Part shown: positions 9,613-17,441 of the stretch, piece by piece
Position numbering within the stretch: the stretch's first letter is position 1
Layout: each line of letters begins with the position of its first letter
From: Sorangium cellulosum
GTDB taxonomy: Bacteria > Myxococcota_A > Polyangia > Polyangiales > Polyangiaceae
DNA length: 64,000 nucleotides
NCBI RefSeq assembly: GCF_004135735.1
Contig: NZ_CP012670.1
Coordinates: 7,766,501-7,830,500 of the forward strand
Direction of reading: 5' to 3'
Translations under genes and position numbers: made by a program
Notes under the pieces: model-generated
The model's input: the letters and a program-made list of their open reading frames with translations, nothing else
Databases searched by the model: none
What the model was told of the DNA's origin: nothing

Positions 9613-9671
9613 GACCCCAACCCCGGTCGGCCCGTGGTCCGCGGTCGGCCCGTGGTCCGCGAGCCCGCCTG

Positions 9672-10223
9672 CTATCGTCCTCTCCCGGCGAGACTGCCGG
9701 CGCTGAGACGTCGTTCGCCTCGTCCTTGGCCCGCGCGGCGGGTCAGGCGGGGCGGGCTGGGCCATCGCAGCGCGTCGGCCGTCCTCGCTGTCGTGGCCAT
9801 GGTCCGGAGCGCGCGTACCTCGAGGTCGTCGGCGATGCGCTCTTCGAGGAGGCGCATCGGCGAGCCTGGAGCTCGCGCGCTCGCCCAGAGGAGCGCCGCG
9901 GCCTCCCTCGCCGGCGCTGCGGCGCGCACGCTCGCCCAGCGCGAGGCGAGCTCCGAGACGCAGAGCCCGTAGTAGCCGCACGCCTCGTTGAGGAGCGCGG
10001 CGTCAAGCACGCCCGCGAGCCGGCGCGCCGCGCGGGCGTTCGTCGTCACGCGGTCGATGAGGACGCGCAGCGCCTCGCCGGAGCGTTCCTCCTCCTCGTT
10101 GCCCCCCTCCCCTCCCGCCACCGAGCCGGTCTCTTCGCAAGAGAGCGCGAGCGCGACGATCAGTCGGAGAACGCGCGGCGAGCAGTGCCACGGGCGCGCG
10201 TCGTCGAGCCCGTGCGGACACAT
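9672..10223 (-). CDS. Unrecognised Arg/Ala-rich protein
   Basis: 183 residues if translation starts at ATG 10223; the frame stays open further upstream, so the start is uncertain. The middle looks like real protein: LRLIVALALSCE, ALRVLIDRVT, RRLAGVLDAALLNEACGYYG, AALLWASARAPG and DDLEVRALRTMATTART, mostly amphipathic helices. The last 25 residues are basic and low in complexity. I recognise no family. About 250 bases upstream lies an AT-rich Fur-box-like palindrome at 10469-10487, which could regulate this gene because it is the only one pointing away from it. Confidence 0.45.
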   Translation of the reverse strand: MCPHGLDDARPWHCSPRVLRLIVALALSCEETGSVAGGEGGNEEEERSGEALRVLIDRVTTNARAARRLAGVLDAALLNEACGYYGLCVSELASRWASVRAAAPAREAAALLWASARAPGSPMRLLEERIADDLEVRALRTMATTARTADALRWPSPPRLTRRAGQGRGERRLSAGSLAGRGR

Positions 10224-10468
10224 CGCGCGCACGCGCGCCCCCTCGCGCGCCGTATCGCGCCGCGGACCGCCGCTCACCCAGCACCGAGGAGCCGCCGCGG
10301 GATCGCGGCAACGCGACCCCGGCACGGTCGCCCCCTTCACGACCGCCCCCGTCCGCCGCACGCGATGCCGCGAAACGCGCGGCACCCGGTGCCGCGAAAC
10401 GACAGCTGCCGCCAGAAGGCGCCGGCATCCAGCCCGCCTCCGGAAACCGCCCAAGCGCGCACCAATTT

Positions 10469-10487
10469 GATAATGACCTTCATTTTC
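10469..10487. promoter_or_regulatory. Fur/Zur-box-like palindrome in an AT-rich island
   Basis: The 19 bases GATAATGACCTTCATTTTC match the classic Fur box GATAATGATAATCATTATC at 15 positions. The two 8-base arms are complementary except for one base. It lies in an AT-rich island (about 10460-10530) that stands out sharply from its surroundings. The nearest gene that could be controlled is the minus-strand frame starting at 10223. To the right there are only repeats and a gene pointing toward it. The distance to the start is long for a normal operator. Confidence 0.4.
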
Positions 10488-10524
10488 AAAAACGATATCC
10501 ATCGCATCGGCACAGGTCAAGGAA

Positions 10525-10825
10525 ATTTGGAGCCGACCCGACCGTGGTTGCGGCAGCCAGCCGGCGGCAGCCGACCCGGCAGCCGACCAGCCAACCCGAA
10601 GCCGACCCGAAGCCGACCCGACCGTGGTTGAGCCGACCCGGCGGCAGCCGACCCGACCGTAGCAGCCGACCCGACCGTGGTTGCGGCAGCAGCCGACCCG
10701 ACCGTGGTTGCGGCAGCAGCCGACCCGACCGTGGTTGCGGCAGCCGGCCGGCCGACCCGACCGTGGTTGCGGCTTGCGACCGTGGTTGCGGCTTGCGACC
10801 GTGGTTGCGGCTTGCGGCGGCTCCC
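10525..10825. repeat. 27-bp and 19-bp minisatellite arrays sharing one core
   Basis: The left part has imperfect copies of a 27-bp unit built around CCGACCCGACCGTGGTTGCG plus GCAGCAG. The right part (about 10760-10820) has three copies of the 19-mer CCGTGGTTGCGGCTTGCGA. Both share the core GACCGTGGTTGCGG, so the 19-bp array probably arose from the 27-bp one. It fills most of the gap between two minus-strand genes and ends ten bases beyond the stop codon of the P-loop kinase. No protein-like composition is seen in any frame. Confidence 0.85.
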
Positions 10826-10834
10826 CCCGGCCCC

Positions 10835-11317
10835 CTACCAGGCCGTGACCTCGAACCCCTCTCCGGCCACGAGCCGGACCGCGTGCAGCTCGTCGAACCC
10901 CTCGGCGAGGGACGGCGCCTCGAAGCGCCTGGCGGTCGCGAAGATGGCCACGTCCGGCACGCGCAGCCTCCCCTGCCGCCCCCGGTTGCGCGCCAGGCAC
11001 TCGTCGACCCGGGCCACGAAGCAGTACCCGACGACGAGCGCGCCGTGCGCGCGTCCGAGCGCCACCAGCGGCGCCCGGACGAGCGCGGTCGGATGGGTGT
11101 TGTCCACCACCACCGACCGGCCCTCCCCGAGCGCCGCCGCGATGAGCCGCTCCTGGCGCGCGTCCTTGTGCTTCGCCCGCCTCGGGAAGTGGTCCTTGCT
11201 GACGTGAACGTGCCCGCCGGGCCACCGCGCGCGCGTGAAGCTCGTCTTGCCCGCGCCTTGCAGGCCCATGAGCACGACCAGCGTCAGCTCCGGGCGAGCG
11301 CTCTCTTCCGTCACCAT
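10835..11317 (-). CDS. P-loop kinase of the AAA_33/polynucleotide-kinase type
   Basis: 160 residues from ATG 11317 (MVTEESARPELTLVV). A more distal ATG at 11407 lies inside an inverted repeat and is less likely. Walker A is GLQGAGKTSF. A DHF segment follows, then VVVDNTHPTALVRAPL, GALVVGYCFVARVDECLARN with a conserved Arg pair, and RVPDVAIFATARRFEAP with EGFD near the end. This arrangement (nucleotide loop, VDNT strand, lid Arg, EGFD) is that of the kinase domain of PNKP-like and tRNA-ligase-linked enzymes, which phosphorylate a 5' hydroxyl. Here it is a stand-alone cytoplasmic domain, and the substrate is unknown. Confidence 0.8.
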   Translation of the reverse strand: MVTEESARPELTLVVLMGLQGAGKTSFTRARWPGGHVHVSKDHFPRRAKHKDARQERLIAAALGEGRSVVVDNTHPTALVRAPLVALGRAHGALVVGYCFVARVDECLARNRGRQGRLRVPDVAIFATARRFEAPSLAEGFDELHAVRLVAGEGFEVTAW

Positions 11318-11374
11318 CGTGACCGCTCCGCCCAGCGTCCTTTCACCGGACGCCCCGCCGCGCAAGGCCCCCCG

Positions 11375-11500
11375 CCGGCGGGTGGTGGTCACGTTTGGGG
11401 TGCTCACCTCCGGGGCTTGCGTTCCGGCGGGCCCCTTTTGTGGCCCGCCTGCACTCCAGCCCCTCCGGTGAGCACCCCAAACGTGACCACCACCCGCCGG
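11375..11500. repeat. Perfect 34-bp inverted repeat with inner hairpin
   Basis: The arms at 11375-11408 and 11467-11500 are exact reverse complements over 34 bases (core CACGTTTGGGGTGCTCACC), separated by 58 bases. Inside the loop is a second perfect stem, GGCGGGCC (11426-11433) with GGCCCGCC (11442-11449), around CCTTTTGT. The element lies 16 bases after the stop of the monooxygenase-like gene and just before the kinase gene. It could end the upstream transcript, but arms this long and exact look more like a non-autonomous mobile element (MITE-like). I saw no second copy in the window. Confidence 0.85.
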
Positions 11501-11515
11501 AGCGGCGGCGGGCGA

Positions 11516-12835
11516 TCAGCGCCTCGTCATGTAGAAGGTGCCGAGGCACATCTCGTCGGTCGTACCTTCTCCCCAGACGACGTCCCTCGGCACCTGCGGC
11601 CTCCCGTCGACGAGCGGCTGGTTCTCCGGCGTGTTGTCCCAGCGGCACTCGAGCGACAGCCTGTCGCCCGGGTTCAGCACCTTGGGCGCCGCGAGCTTGT
11701 AGCTCCCCTGCCAGTGAAAATCCCAGCGCGGGATGTCGAGCACGCACTCGGAGCTGCCGTCCGCCCGCTCGATCGCGAGCCGGCCGCGGCGCCCCAGCGT
11801 GTGCATGTGGAAGCCCGCGATGTGGATCTCGAACGGCTCGCCCCCCGTGAGCGGCCGCGTCGGGTCGATCGCCCAGCGATGGACCACATCGCGCTCGAAC
11901 GCCGGGATCGCCATCAGGTCGGTGTCGATCCAGGCCGGGTTCGCCCAGGGCTGAAAGACGCCCTCCCGCTCGACCGAGCTCTCCGTCATCACATCCATCG
12001 CCGAGCGATCCGGCAGCTTGCCCGCGGTCAGCGTGTTGTAGTGGATCTGCAGGATCAGCCGCGATCCCGCCTCGACCCGGATGCCCGTCCCCGGCGGGAA
12101 GGTCACGGACCCGGCGCCCGGGGCCCAGGCGCCGAGCCAGCGCGGCCGGAGTCCCGGGCCACCGAAGCACGGATATCCGGGCCCCGCGTCGGACGCATCG
12201 AGGGCGTCGACCGTGGCGAGCTGGTCCGGGTCCGCCACGAAGGCGATCACGTGGTGGACGGTGCGCTGCTCCCCGGGCCTGACCCGGAAGCCGGTCACGT
12301 AGCGCGTGCCCTCCGCGGGCCAGTCGACCACGAAGCACCGGTAATCGTCCGGCTCCTCGACCGGGGTGTACTCGATCGGCATCTCGACGGTGAGGTCCAC
12401 GCGCGCGAGGTCGTCGCCGGCCGGCACCCCGAGCGGCGGGCCCTCCTCGGCCGGATCGCCCTCGACCGCGCCGCCGTCGACCCACGCGGCGATCGTCTCG
12501 ATCTGCTCGTCGGACAGCGAGCGATCGCCCTCGTACTCGGCGCAGGCGTTGTCGGCCAGCCAGGGGGGCATCGTGCGATCGACGACCGCCCGCTTGATGG
12601 CCGCGGCCCAGGGCGCCGCCGCGTCGTGGCGCTCCAGGGAGAACGGCGCGATGCCCCCCGTGGTGTGGCACTCCGCGCACCTCGCGTCGAAGATCGGCTT
12701 GATGTCCCGGTAATAGGAGAGGTTCGCCGGGGCATCGTCGCCCGCCGCCGCCCCGCGCTCGCCCCCGCCGCAGCCGGCGGCGGCGAGCGCGATTCCCATC
12801 CATGCCCATGACCCCGTGGAGCCCGCGCGCATCAT
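11516..12835 (-). CDS. Copper type II monooxygenase-like lipoprotein with haem-binding motif
   Basis: The start ATG 12835 follows AGGAGG by eleven bases and gives 439 residues. The signal ends ALAAAGCGGG, a lipobox. Residues about 40-110 carry CAECH inside DARCAECHTTGGIAPFSL plus MPPWLADN, which is a cytochrome-c-like haem site (CxxCH with distal Met). The remainder has the two-lobed PHM/DBM copper fold: RTVHHVIAFV (a His-His copper ligand pair), HIAGFHMHTLGRRG (HxH ligands) and a C-terminal GDRLSLECRWDNT. Such exported proteins are frequent in myxobacteria. The substrate is unknown, and electron delivery from haem to copper is an inference. The stop is followed by the inverted-repeat element. 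Confidence 0.85.
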   Translation of the reverse strand: MMRAGSTGSWAWMGIALAAAGCGGGERGAAAGDDAPANLSYYRDIKPIFDARCAECHTTGGIAPFSLERHDAAAPWAAAIKRAVVDRTMPPWLADNACAEYEGDRSLSDEQIETIAAWVDGGAVEGDPAEEGPPLGVPAGDDLARVDLTVEMPIEYTPVEEPDDYRCFVVDWPAEGTRYVTGFRVRPGEQRTVHHVIAFVADPDQLATVDALDASDAGPGYPCFGGPGLRPRWLGAWAPGAGSVTFPPGTGIRVEAGSRLILQIHYNTLTAGKLPDRSAMDVMTESSVEREGVFQPWANPAWIDTDLMAIPAFERDVVHRWAIDPTRPLTGGEPFEIHIAGFHMHTLGRRGRLAIERADGSSECVLDIPRWDFHWQGSYKLAAPKVLNPGDRLSLECRWDNTPENQPLVDGRPQVPRDVVWGEGTTDEMCLGTFYMTRR

Positions 12836-13035
12836 CAAAGGAGCAACCTCCTGCCAGCCGACCCGATCCGGACGGCCATCGAATGGCGTACCCCGCGCGC
12901 CCTCGAATGGGAATGCTTTTCCAGCCGACCGACCCCGCCCGACGCCGCCCCCTGTGTGGGCGGCGCGCGGACGGGCGCTCTTCCATCGCAGCTCCGGAGG
13001 CGCCGTGACCTGGGCCTCCGGCCCCGCTGCGCGGC

Positions 13036-14223
13036 TCACCCGCGGAAGCGGCGGAAGAACGCGCGCACGTCGCCGATGAACAGATCGGGCTCTTCCATGG
13101 CCGCGAAGGTGCCGCCGCGGTCGAACTCCGACCAGTGCACGATGTTCTTGTTATCGCGCTCGGCGAACCTGCGGATCGGCGCGATGATGTCCCGGGGGAA
13201 CACCGCGACGCCGGTCGGCAGCGTGGAGGGCTTCACGTCGGCGGCGAGGTCCGCGTCCTCGGGGGTGTCCGGGGTCTCCACGAACGAGCGCGAGGACGAG
13301 GCGGCGGTGTTGGTGAGCCAGTAGAGCATCACGTTGGTCAGGAGCCGGTCGCGGCCCACGGCCTCCTCGGGGGTGTCCTCGCAGTCGGTCCACTCCTTGA
13401 ACACGCTGGTGATCCAGGCGAGCTGTCCTGCCGGTGAATCCGAGAGGCCGTAAGCGAGCGTCTGGGGTCGGGTCGACTGGATCTTCTTGTAGCCGTAGAG
13501 CTCCTTCATGTAGTAGCCGGTGAACGCGAGCCGCGCCTGCTCCGTGTCGGTCAGGCCGGAGAGCTCGTCGGGATCGCCGGACGGCCACGAGATGAGCCCG
13601 TTCGTGTGCACGCCGATGACGTGGTCGGGGTCGACGAGCCCGAGCTCGCGGGAGATCCACGTGCCCCAGTCGCCGCCCTGGGCGCCGTAGCGGGCATAGC
13701 CGAGCCGGCGCATGAGCTCGGCCCAGGCCCGCGCGATCCGGCGCGCGCCCCACCCCGGCTCGCGGGTCGGCCCGGAGAGCCCGTATCCCGGCAGCGAGGG
13801 GATGATCAGGTGAAAGGCGTCCGCCGGATCCCCGCCGTGCGCGCGCGGGTCGGTGAGCGGGCCGATGACGTCGAGGTACTCCACGATCGAGCTCGGCCAG
13901 CCGTGCGTCACGATCAGCGGCAGCGCGCCCGGCTCGCGCGAGCGCACGTGCAGGAAATGGATCCTCTGGCCATCGATCGTGGTCGTGAGCTGCGGGAGCG
14001 CGTTGAGCTGCGCCTCGTACCTGCGAAAGTCGTACGCGGTGCGCCAGTACGCGGCGAGCTCCTTCATGTACGCGAGCGGGACGCCGTACGACCAGCCGCC
14101 ACAAGGCAGCTCGTCGGGCCAGCGGGTGCGGGCGAGGCGGTCGCGCAGGTCGTCGAGGGCCGCCTGCGGGGTGTCGAGGCGGAAGGGCCGGATCTCGAGG
14201 TCGGTCGGCGAGGTCGAGGTCAC
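13036..14223 (-). CDS. Epoxide hydrolase (EHN-type alpha/beta hydrolase), paralogue 1
   Basis: 395 residues from GTG 14223, whose first bases overlap the stop of the upstream metalloprotease gene (GTGA), indicating translational coupling. The N-terminal EHN domain (IRPFRLDTPQAALDDLRDRL, residues about 10-110) precedes the hydrolase core. HGWPSS marks the HGxP oxyanion motif and GAQGGDWG holds the nucleophile Asp (GGDWG). LTNVMLYW is in the cap, and a C-terminal RGGTFAAMEEPDLF block normally reads GGHFAAxE. The His of that block is a Thr here, so the catalytic base is apparently missing, whereas the paralogue at 30784 has it. Activity is therefore doubtful. Confidence 0.85.
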   Translation of the reverse strand: MTSTSPTDLEIRPFRLDTPQAALDDLRDRLARTRWPDELPCGGWSYGVPLAYMKELAAYWRTAYDFRRYEAQLNALPQLTTTIDGQRIHFLHVRSREPGALPLIVTHGWPSSIVEYLDVIGPLTDPRAHGGDPADAFHLIIPSLPGYGLSGPTREPGWGARRIARAWAELMRRLGYARYGAQGGDWGTWISRELGLVDPDHVIGVHTNGLISWPSGDPDELSGLTDTEQARLAFTGYYMKELYGYKKIQSTRPQTLAYGLSDSPAGQLAWITSVFKEWTDCEDTPEEAVGRDRLLTNVMLYWLTNTAASSSRSFVETPDTPEDADLAADVKPSTLPTGVAVFPRDIIAPIRRFAERDNKNIVHWSEFDRGGTFAAMEEPDLFIGDVRAFFRRFRG

Positions 14224-15191
14224 CCGTACGATGTACGGTACGGAGAACGGATCGTCAAGCGACCGCGTGCGGAGCGCGCGCGGCGGAGGGCGAGGGCGCC
14301 GATCGCGGCGGCGGCGAGCGGGGCGCCCCACCCCGGGCCGCCGCCGGAGGGCGGCGCGGCGCTGCACGTCACGATCTGGTCCTCCGCGCACTCCGGGGAG
14401 AACCCGTGCGGAGGAAGCGGGTTGCACTCCTCCGCGGAGAGATCCCGCGGCGGATAGATCTGACAGATGCCCGCGATGTCGTCCGCGTGCAGCGTCCGGA
14501 AGCTCAGCGGGTCCAACGCGTCATACATGAAGTGCATGGTCGCCTCGGGACCGGCGAGGGAATGATCGAGGCCCAGGAAATGCCCGACCTCGTGCGTGAC
14601 GATGGAGAGGAGATCGTACTTCGGCGCAGGCGCGCCCTCGTCGAGCGAGAAATCGAAGAGATCGGTGTTGATCTCCATGTCGGCGCCCCAGATATTGCCC
14701 GTCCTGGTGTCGAACTGCACCGTGGTGAGCGCGAGCATGATCGGGTTGTGGCTCGCGTGGGAGAGCCAGCTCATGTCGCGGAAGACGACCACGTTGGCGT
14801 TGCCCGGCACGAGCCCGTCGACGATCCGGGTCCTCTTGTCCCTGGCGTTCAGCTCCACCTTTCCGCACGTGACCGGCCCGAAGTTGTGCACGCGGAGGCT
14901 CGGCGTCCCGTCGCCGCAGGGCGCGGCCTCCCACGTCCGGAACGCGGCGTCGAGCGTGTCGGAGATCTGCTGGTAGGAGATCTCGCGCGACGCGTCCTCC
15001 TGGACGGCGAAGCCGATACAGGGGTTGGGCCAGCGGAGCGGCATGCACGTGCCGACCGGCTGGTCGTCCTGCAGGCACAGGCTCGTGTCCTTGCAGCTAT
15101 TGGAGCGGCAGTAGGCCGACGCCCGCGGCGCGCTCGCCAGGACGGCCAGGACAGCGGCAGCGCAACAGGACATCACACCCTTCGTCGACAT
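14220..15191 (-). CDS. Matrixin-type secreted zinc metalloprotease
   Basis: 323 residues from ATG 15191, with GGAGGG upstream. A signal peptide (to about ASAY, residue 27) leads to a Cys-rich stretch and then the catalytic domain. HEVGHFLGLDH (HExxHxxGxxH) supplies three zinc-binding His, and MHFMYDALDP provides the Met-turn. HADDIAGICQIYPP closes the fold. The C-terminus has a Cys followed by Gly/Pro, a hydrophobic helix (WGAPLAAAAIGALALRR) and an Arg cluster, resembling the MYXO-CTERM sorting signal that anchors proteins to the myxobacterial surface. A dozen extra residues follow the Arg cluster and overlap the downstream epoxide hydrolase start. Confidence 0.85.
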   Translation of the reverse strand: MSTKGVMSCCAAAVLAVLASAPRASAYCRSNSCKDTSLCLQDDQPVGTCMPLRWPNPCIGFAVQEDASREISYQQISDTLDAAFRTWEAAPCGDGTPSLRVHNFGPVTCGKVELNARDKRTRIVDGLVPGNANVVVFRDMSWLSHASHNPIMLALTTVQFDTRTGNIWGADMEINTDLFDFSLDEGAPAPKYDLLSIVTHEVGHFLGLDHSLAGPEATMHFMYDALDPLSFRTLHADDIAGICQIYPPRDLSAEECNPLPPHGFSPECAEDQIVTCSAAPPSGGGPGWGAPLAAAAIGALALRRARSARGRLTIRSPYRTSYG

Positions 15192-15306
15192 CGAGCCCTC
15201 CACAAACTCCTGACGCCAGGGCGAAGGTAGCAGCGGGCGAGCGAGGCCGGGGGCCTTTCGCTTGCGGCGCCTTGCCGCCCGCCGGCCCCGGGCCATCCTG
15301 AGCCCC

Positions 15307-15837
15307 ATGGGCGGGCGCGGGGACGGGGCGGACGGCGGGGCGGGACCGGCAGAGGACGGGCCGGCGGCGCCGAGCTTCCTGTGCGACGCGATGCTGGGCG
15401 GCCTCTCGCGCTGGCTGCGCGGCGCGGGGTACGACGCGGCCTTCGAGCACGGCATCGACGACGGCGAGCTCGTGCGCCGCGCCCAGGAGACGGGCCGGCT
15501 GCTCCTGAGCTCCGACGCCGGGGTGTTCCAGAGGCGCCCGCTGCGCACGGCGGCGGTGCGCGGGATCTACGTGCCCCGCGGGCTCCGGCCGATGGAGCAG
15601 GCCGGCTTCGTGCTGCGGGAGCTCGGGCTGCCCGTGCGCGACCCGCGCTGCATGGCCTGCGGGGGCGCGCTCGCGGCGGCGTCGAAGGCGTCGGTGCTGG
15701 GCGAGGTGCCGGCGGTGGTCGTGGAGCGCTACGACGCGTTCTGGCGCTGCGAGCGCTGCGGGAAGGTGCTCTGGAAGGGCAGCCACTGGGAGGGCATCGC
15801 CGCCGGCGTCGCCGCCGCCGCGGCGGCCGGGCGATGA
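15307..15837 (+). CDS. Mut7-C domain protein (PIN-like RNase fold with zinc ribbon)
   Basis: 176 residues from ATG 15307. After an acidic Gly-rich leader, residues 24-100 follow the Mut7-C pattern: FLCDAMLGGLSRWLRGAGYD (the first Asp of the PIN-like site), DDGELVRRAQETGRLLLSSD (a second acidic pair) and a Gln-rich turn. Residues about 115-160 carry two Cys pairs, CMACGG and CERCGKVLWKGSHW, the usual zinc ribbon. The family is presumed to cut RNA, but its targets in bacteria are unknown. The gene stands divergent to the metalloprotease, with 115 bases between starts that may hold both promoters. Confidence 0.85.
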   Translation: MGGRGDGADGGAGPAEDGPAAPSFLCDAMLGGLSRWLRGAGYDAAFEHGIDDGELVRRAQETGRLLLSSDAGVFQRRPLRTAAVRGIYVPRGLRPMEQAGFVLRELGLPVRDPRCMACGGALAAASKASVLGEVPAVVVERYDAFWRCERCGKVLWKGSHWEGIAAGVAAAAAAGR

Positions 15838-16041
15838 CGCGAACGGGGCCGAAGCAATGTGCTGCGGGGGAACGAGGTCGCGCGGCGGGCGGCAGCGGAG
15901 CTCGGCTCGCGGGAGCGAGGGCGGCGGGTGTTCGCGGCGCGGGCGCCGGGGTTCGCGCAGAAGGAGGCGTTGCCGGCGCTCGGGTAGTCTAGATCCGCAC
16001 AGTCACCGAGGTCGGTGGAACGGAAAGCAAGCGAGGAACCC

Positions 16042-16269
16042 ATGCGAGCGCACCGTATCGAGACGATCGTTCAGCCGGGCGGAGCCCTGGCCGTTCAGGG
16101 CCTGCCCGTCCCCGAGGGGACACGGGTGGAGCTCATCGTTCTGGTCAACGACGAGATGGCCCATGAAGAGCCGGCCCCTTCGGGCCGCTCCCTGCGCGGC
16201 ACGCCGTACCGGTTCGACGCCCCCTTCGAGCCCGCTGTGCCCGCAGCCGAATGGGAGGCAACGAGGTGA
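16042..16269 (+). CDS. VapB-like antitoxin
   Basis: 75 residues from ATG 16042, with GAGGA six bases upstream. The start MRAHRIETIVQPGGALAVQG and VPEGTRVELIVL look like the short beta-hairpin front of DUF104/AbrB-like antitoxins, in which an N-terminal strand pair binds DNA. The tail contains a Pro/Phe-rich stretch (RFDAPFEPAVPA) that would thread into the toxin. The stop overlaps the start of the PIN toxin by GTGA, the usual antitoxin-toxin coupling. Because the toxin is truncated, the antitoxin may now be orphaned. Confidence 0.65.
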   Translation: MRAHRIETIVQPGGALAVQGLPVPEGTRVELIVLVNDEMAHEEPAPSGRSLRGTPYRFDAPFEPAVPAAEWEATR

Positions 16270-16500
16270 TCGTCCTCGACACGCACGTCTGGATCTGGTG
16301 GGTGCAGGGAGATCCGCGGCTATGCCGCGAAGCGGTGAAGGTGCTGGAGGAGGGAGAGTCCACCGGGCTCGGGGTGAGCGCCATCTCGGCGTGGGAGATC
16401 GCGAAGCTCGTCGAGCGTGGCCGCCTGACGCTCCCTCGCCCCGCTCTCGCCCGGAGCGAGCGCGGGATTCGCTACCGGCCGGCGCAGCGCGAGGAGCGCC
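16266..16500 (+). pseudogene. VapC PIN-domain toxin, 3' truncated
   Basis: From GTG 16266 the frame reads VIVLDTHVWIWWVQGDPRL, with the first PIN Asp, then GLGVSAISAWEIAKLVERGR, holding the conserved Ser and Glu. After LPRPALARSERGIRY (about residue 75) similarity stops. The central and C-terminal acidic residues of a normal PIN toxin of about 125 residues (HRDPAD.. and TADERI-like blocks) are absent. The next bases belong to an unrelated gene relic on the other strand. Without those acidic residues the ribonuclease site cannot form. Confidence 0.75.
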
Positions 16501-16509
16501 TCGGACCCT

Positions 16510-16930
16510 GGCCGCCTCGTAGGTCGAGCGCCAGAAATCCACGAAGACCGGCGGCGCGCTGGGCGAGTCCATCAGCCACTGGGTCATCAGCACGCCGACC
16601 ACGCCCGTCTCCGGATCCCAGTAGCAGGAGGTGCCCTAACCGCCATCCCAGCCGAGGCCGCGCGGATCGCCCGGCTCCGATCGGGTGACGATGGAGAGCC
16701 CATAACCCCAGCCATGCCCGTCCCAGAAACCGGGGCTGAAGGGCGAGAGCGCCTTCTGCTCCAGGGTGATGTGATCGGTGATCATGAGCTCGATCGAGCG
16801 CTCCGAGAGGAGCTGCTTCCCCTCGTGCACGCCCCGGTTCAACATCATCCTCGCGAAGGCGAGGACGTCATCGGCCGTCGACACGAGGCCTCCGGCGGCC
16901 GAGGGAAAGCCGGGCGCGCGGCGGAACCGG
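16510..16930 (-). pseudogene. C-terminal relic of a beta-lactamase-like serine hydrolase
   Basis: On the minus strand, residues read FPSAAGGLVSTADDVLAFAR and LLSERSIELMITDHIT, then GHGWGYGLSIVT, GWDGG, a TAG stop at about 16636-16638, and in the same frame GTSCYWDPETGVVGVLMTQ, DSPSAPPVFVDFWRSTYEAA. This is the C-terminal third of a class-C beta-lactamase/esterase-like protein. The TAG replaces what is normally an aromatic or Leu codon in WDGGxGTS. The N-terminal part with the SxxK nucleophile is missing, and a foreign piece (MPRRLKRSNPPRSVHPATRA...) abuts it near 16935 in another frame. Confidence 0.8.
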
Positions 16931-17441
16931 CCACGCGCGGGCGCCCGCCGAGGAGGCTCTCGAGCTCGGCCCGCGACGCGTGGACGTCGGCGTCCGTGTG
17001 TTCGGGGAGCTGCCGTGCCAGAAGGACGGCGCGCGTCGCAGGATGGACCGAGCGCGGAGGATTGGAACGCTTGAGACGCCTGGGCATGAACGCGGCCTCC
17101 TTCGCTCGGGGCCGCGCGGGCCCGGACGAGCGCAAGGGAAGGCCCGCTGCGCGAGGGGCGCATGCCGAGCTCAGCGCGACCGGAGAGACGCGGTCATGGC
17201 GACCAGGGGGTCCTCACCTGTCGTCGATGTCAAGGCGAGCCCGGCCGCGCGGCGCGACCTGCGCATGATGGCGAGTGTTTGCGCGGGCGCGCCGACGGCA
17301 CATCGCTCCAGCGCCCGTCGGACTGGCACCCGGGCCGACACGGAGCACGGGACGCGGAGATGGCGCCCGCACGCTGACGAGGAAGAGACGCCGTGAGGCC
17401 TCGTCGGCGCCCCGGGGCCCGAGAGCGGCCGCGCCGGACCC
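16931..17441. other. Degenerate stretch with no intact gene
   Basis: From 17087 leftward on the minus strand a short frame begins MPRRLKRSNPPRSVHPATRA and continues with an acidic stretch (EHTDADVHASRAELESLLGG) before it dissolves into the serine-hydrolase relic. I read it as the 5' end of an unrelated small gene. The rest, up to the SnoaL-like stop at 17442, has no frame with a ribosome site or recognisable domain. The whole block 16.5-17.4 kb looks like gene debris. Confidence 0.5.

Noticed and set aside
12836..13039. Extended N-terminus for the haem/copper lipoprotein
   Set aside because: The signal peptide and AGGAGG site fit the ATG at 12835, and the extension is low in complexity.
16510..16688. 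A complete PIN toxin reading into the following bases
   Set aside because: The continued frame is Arg/Pro-rich and antisense to the serine-hydrolase relic, with no PIN residues.
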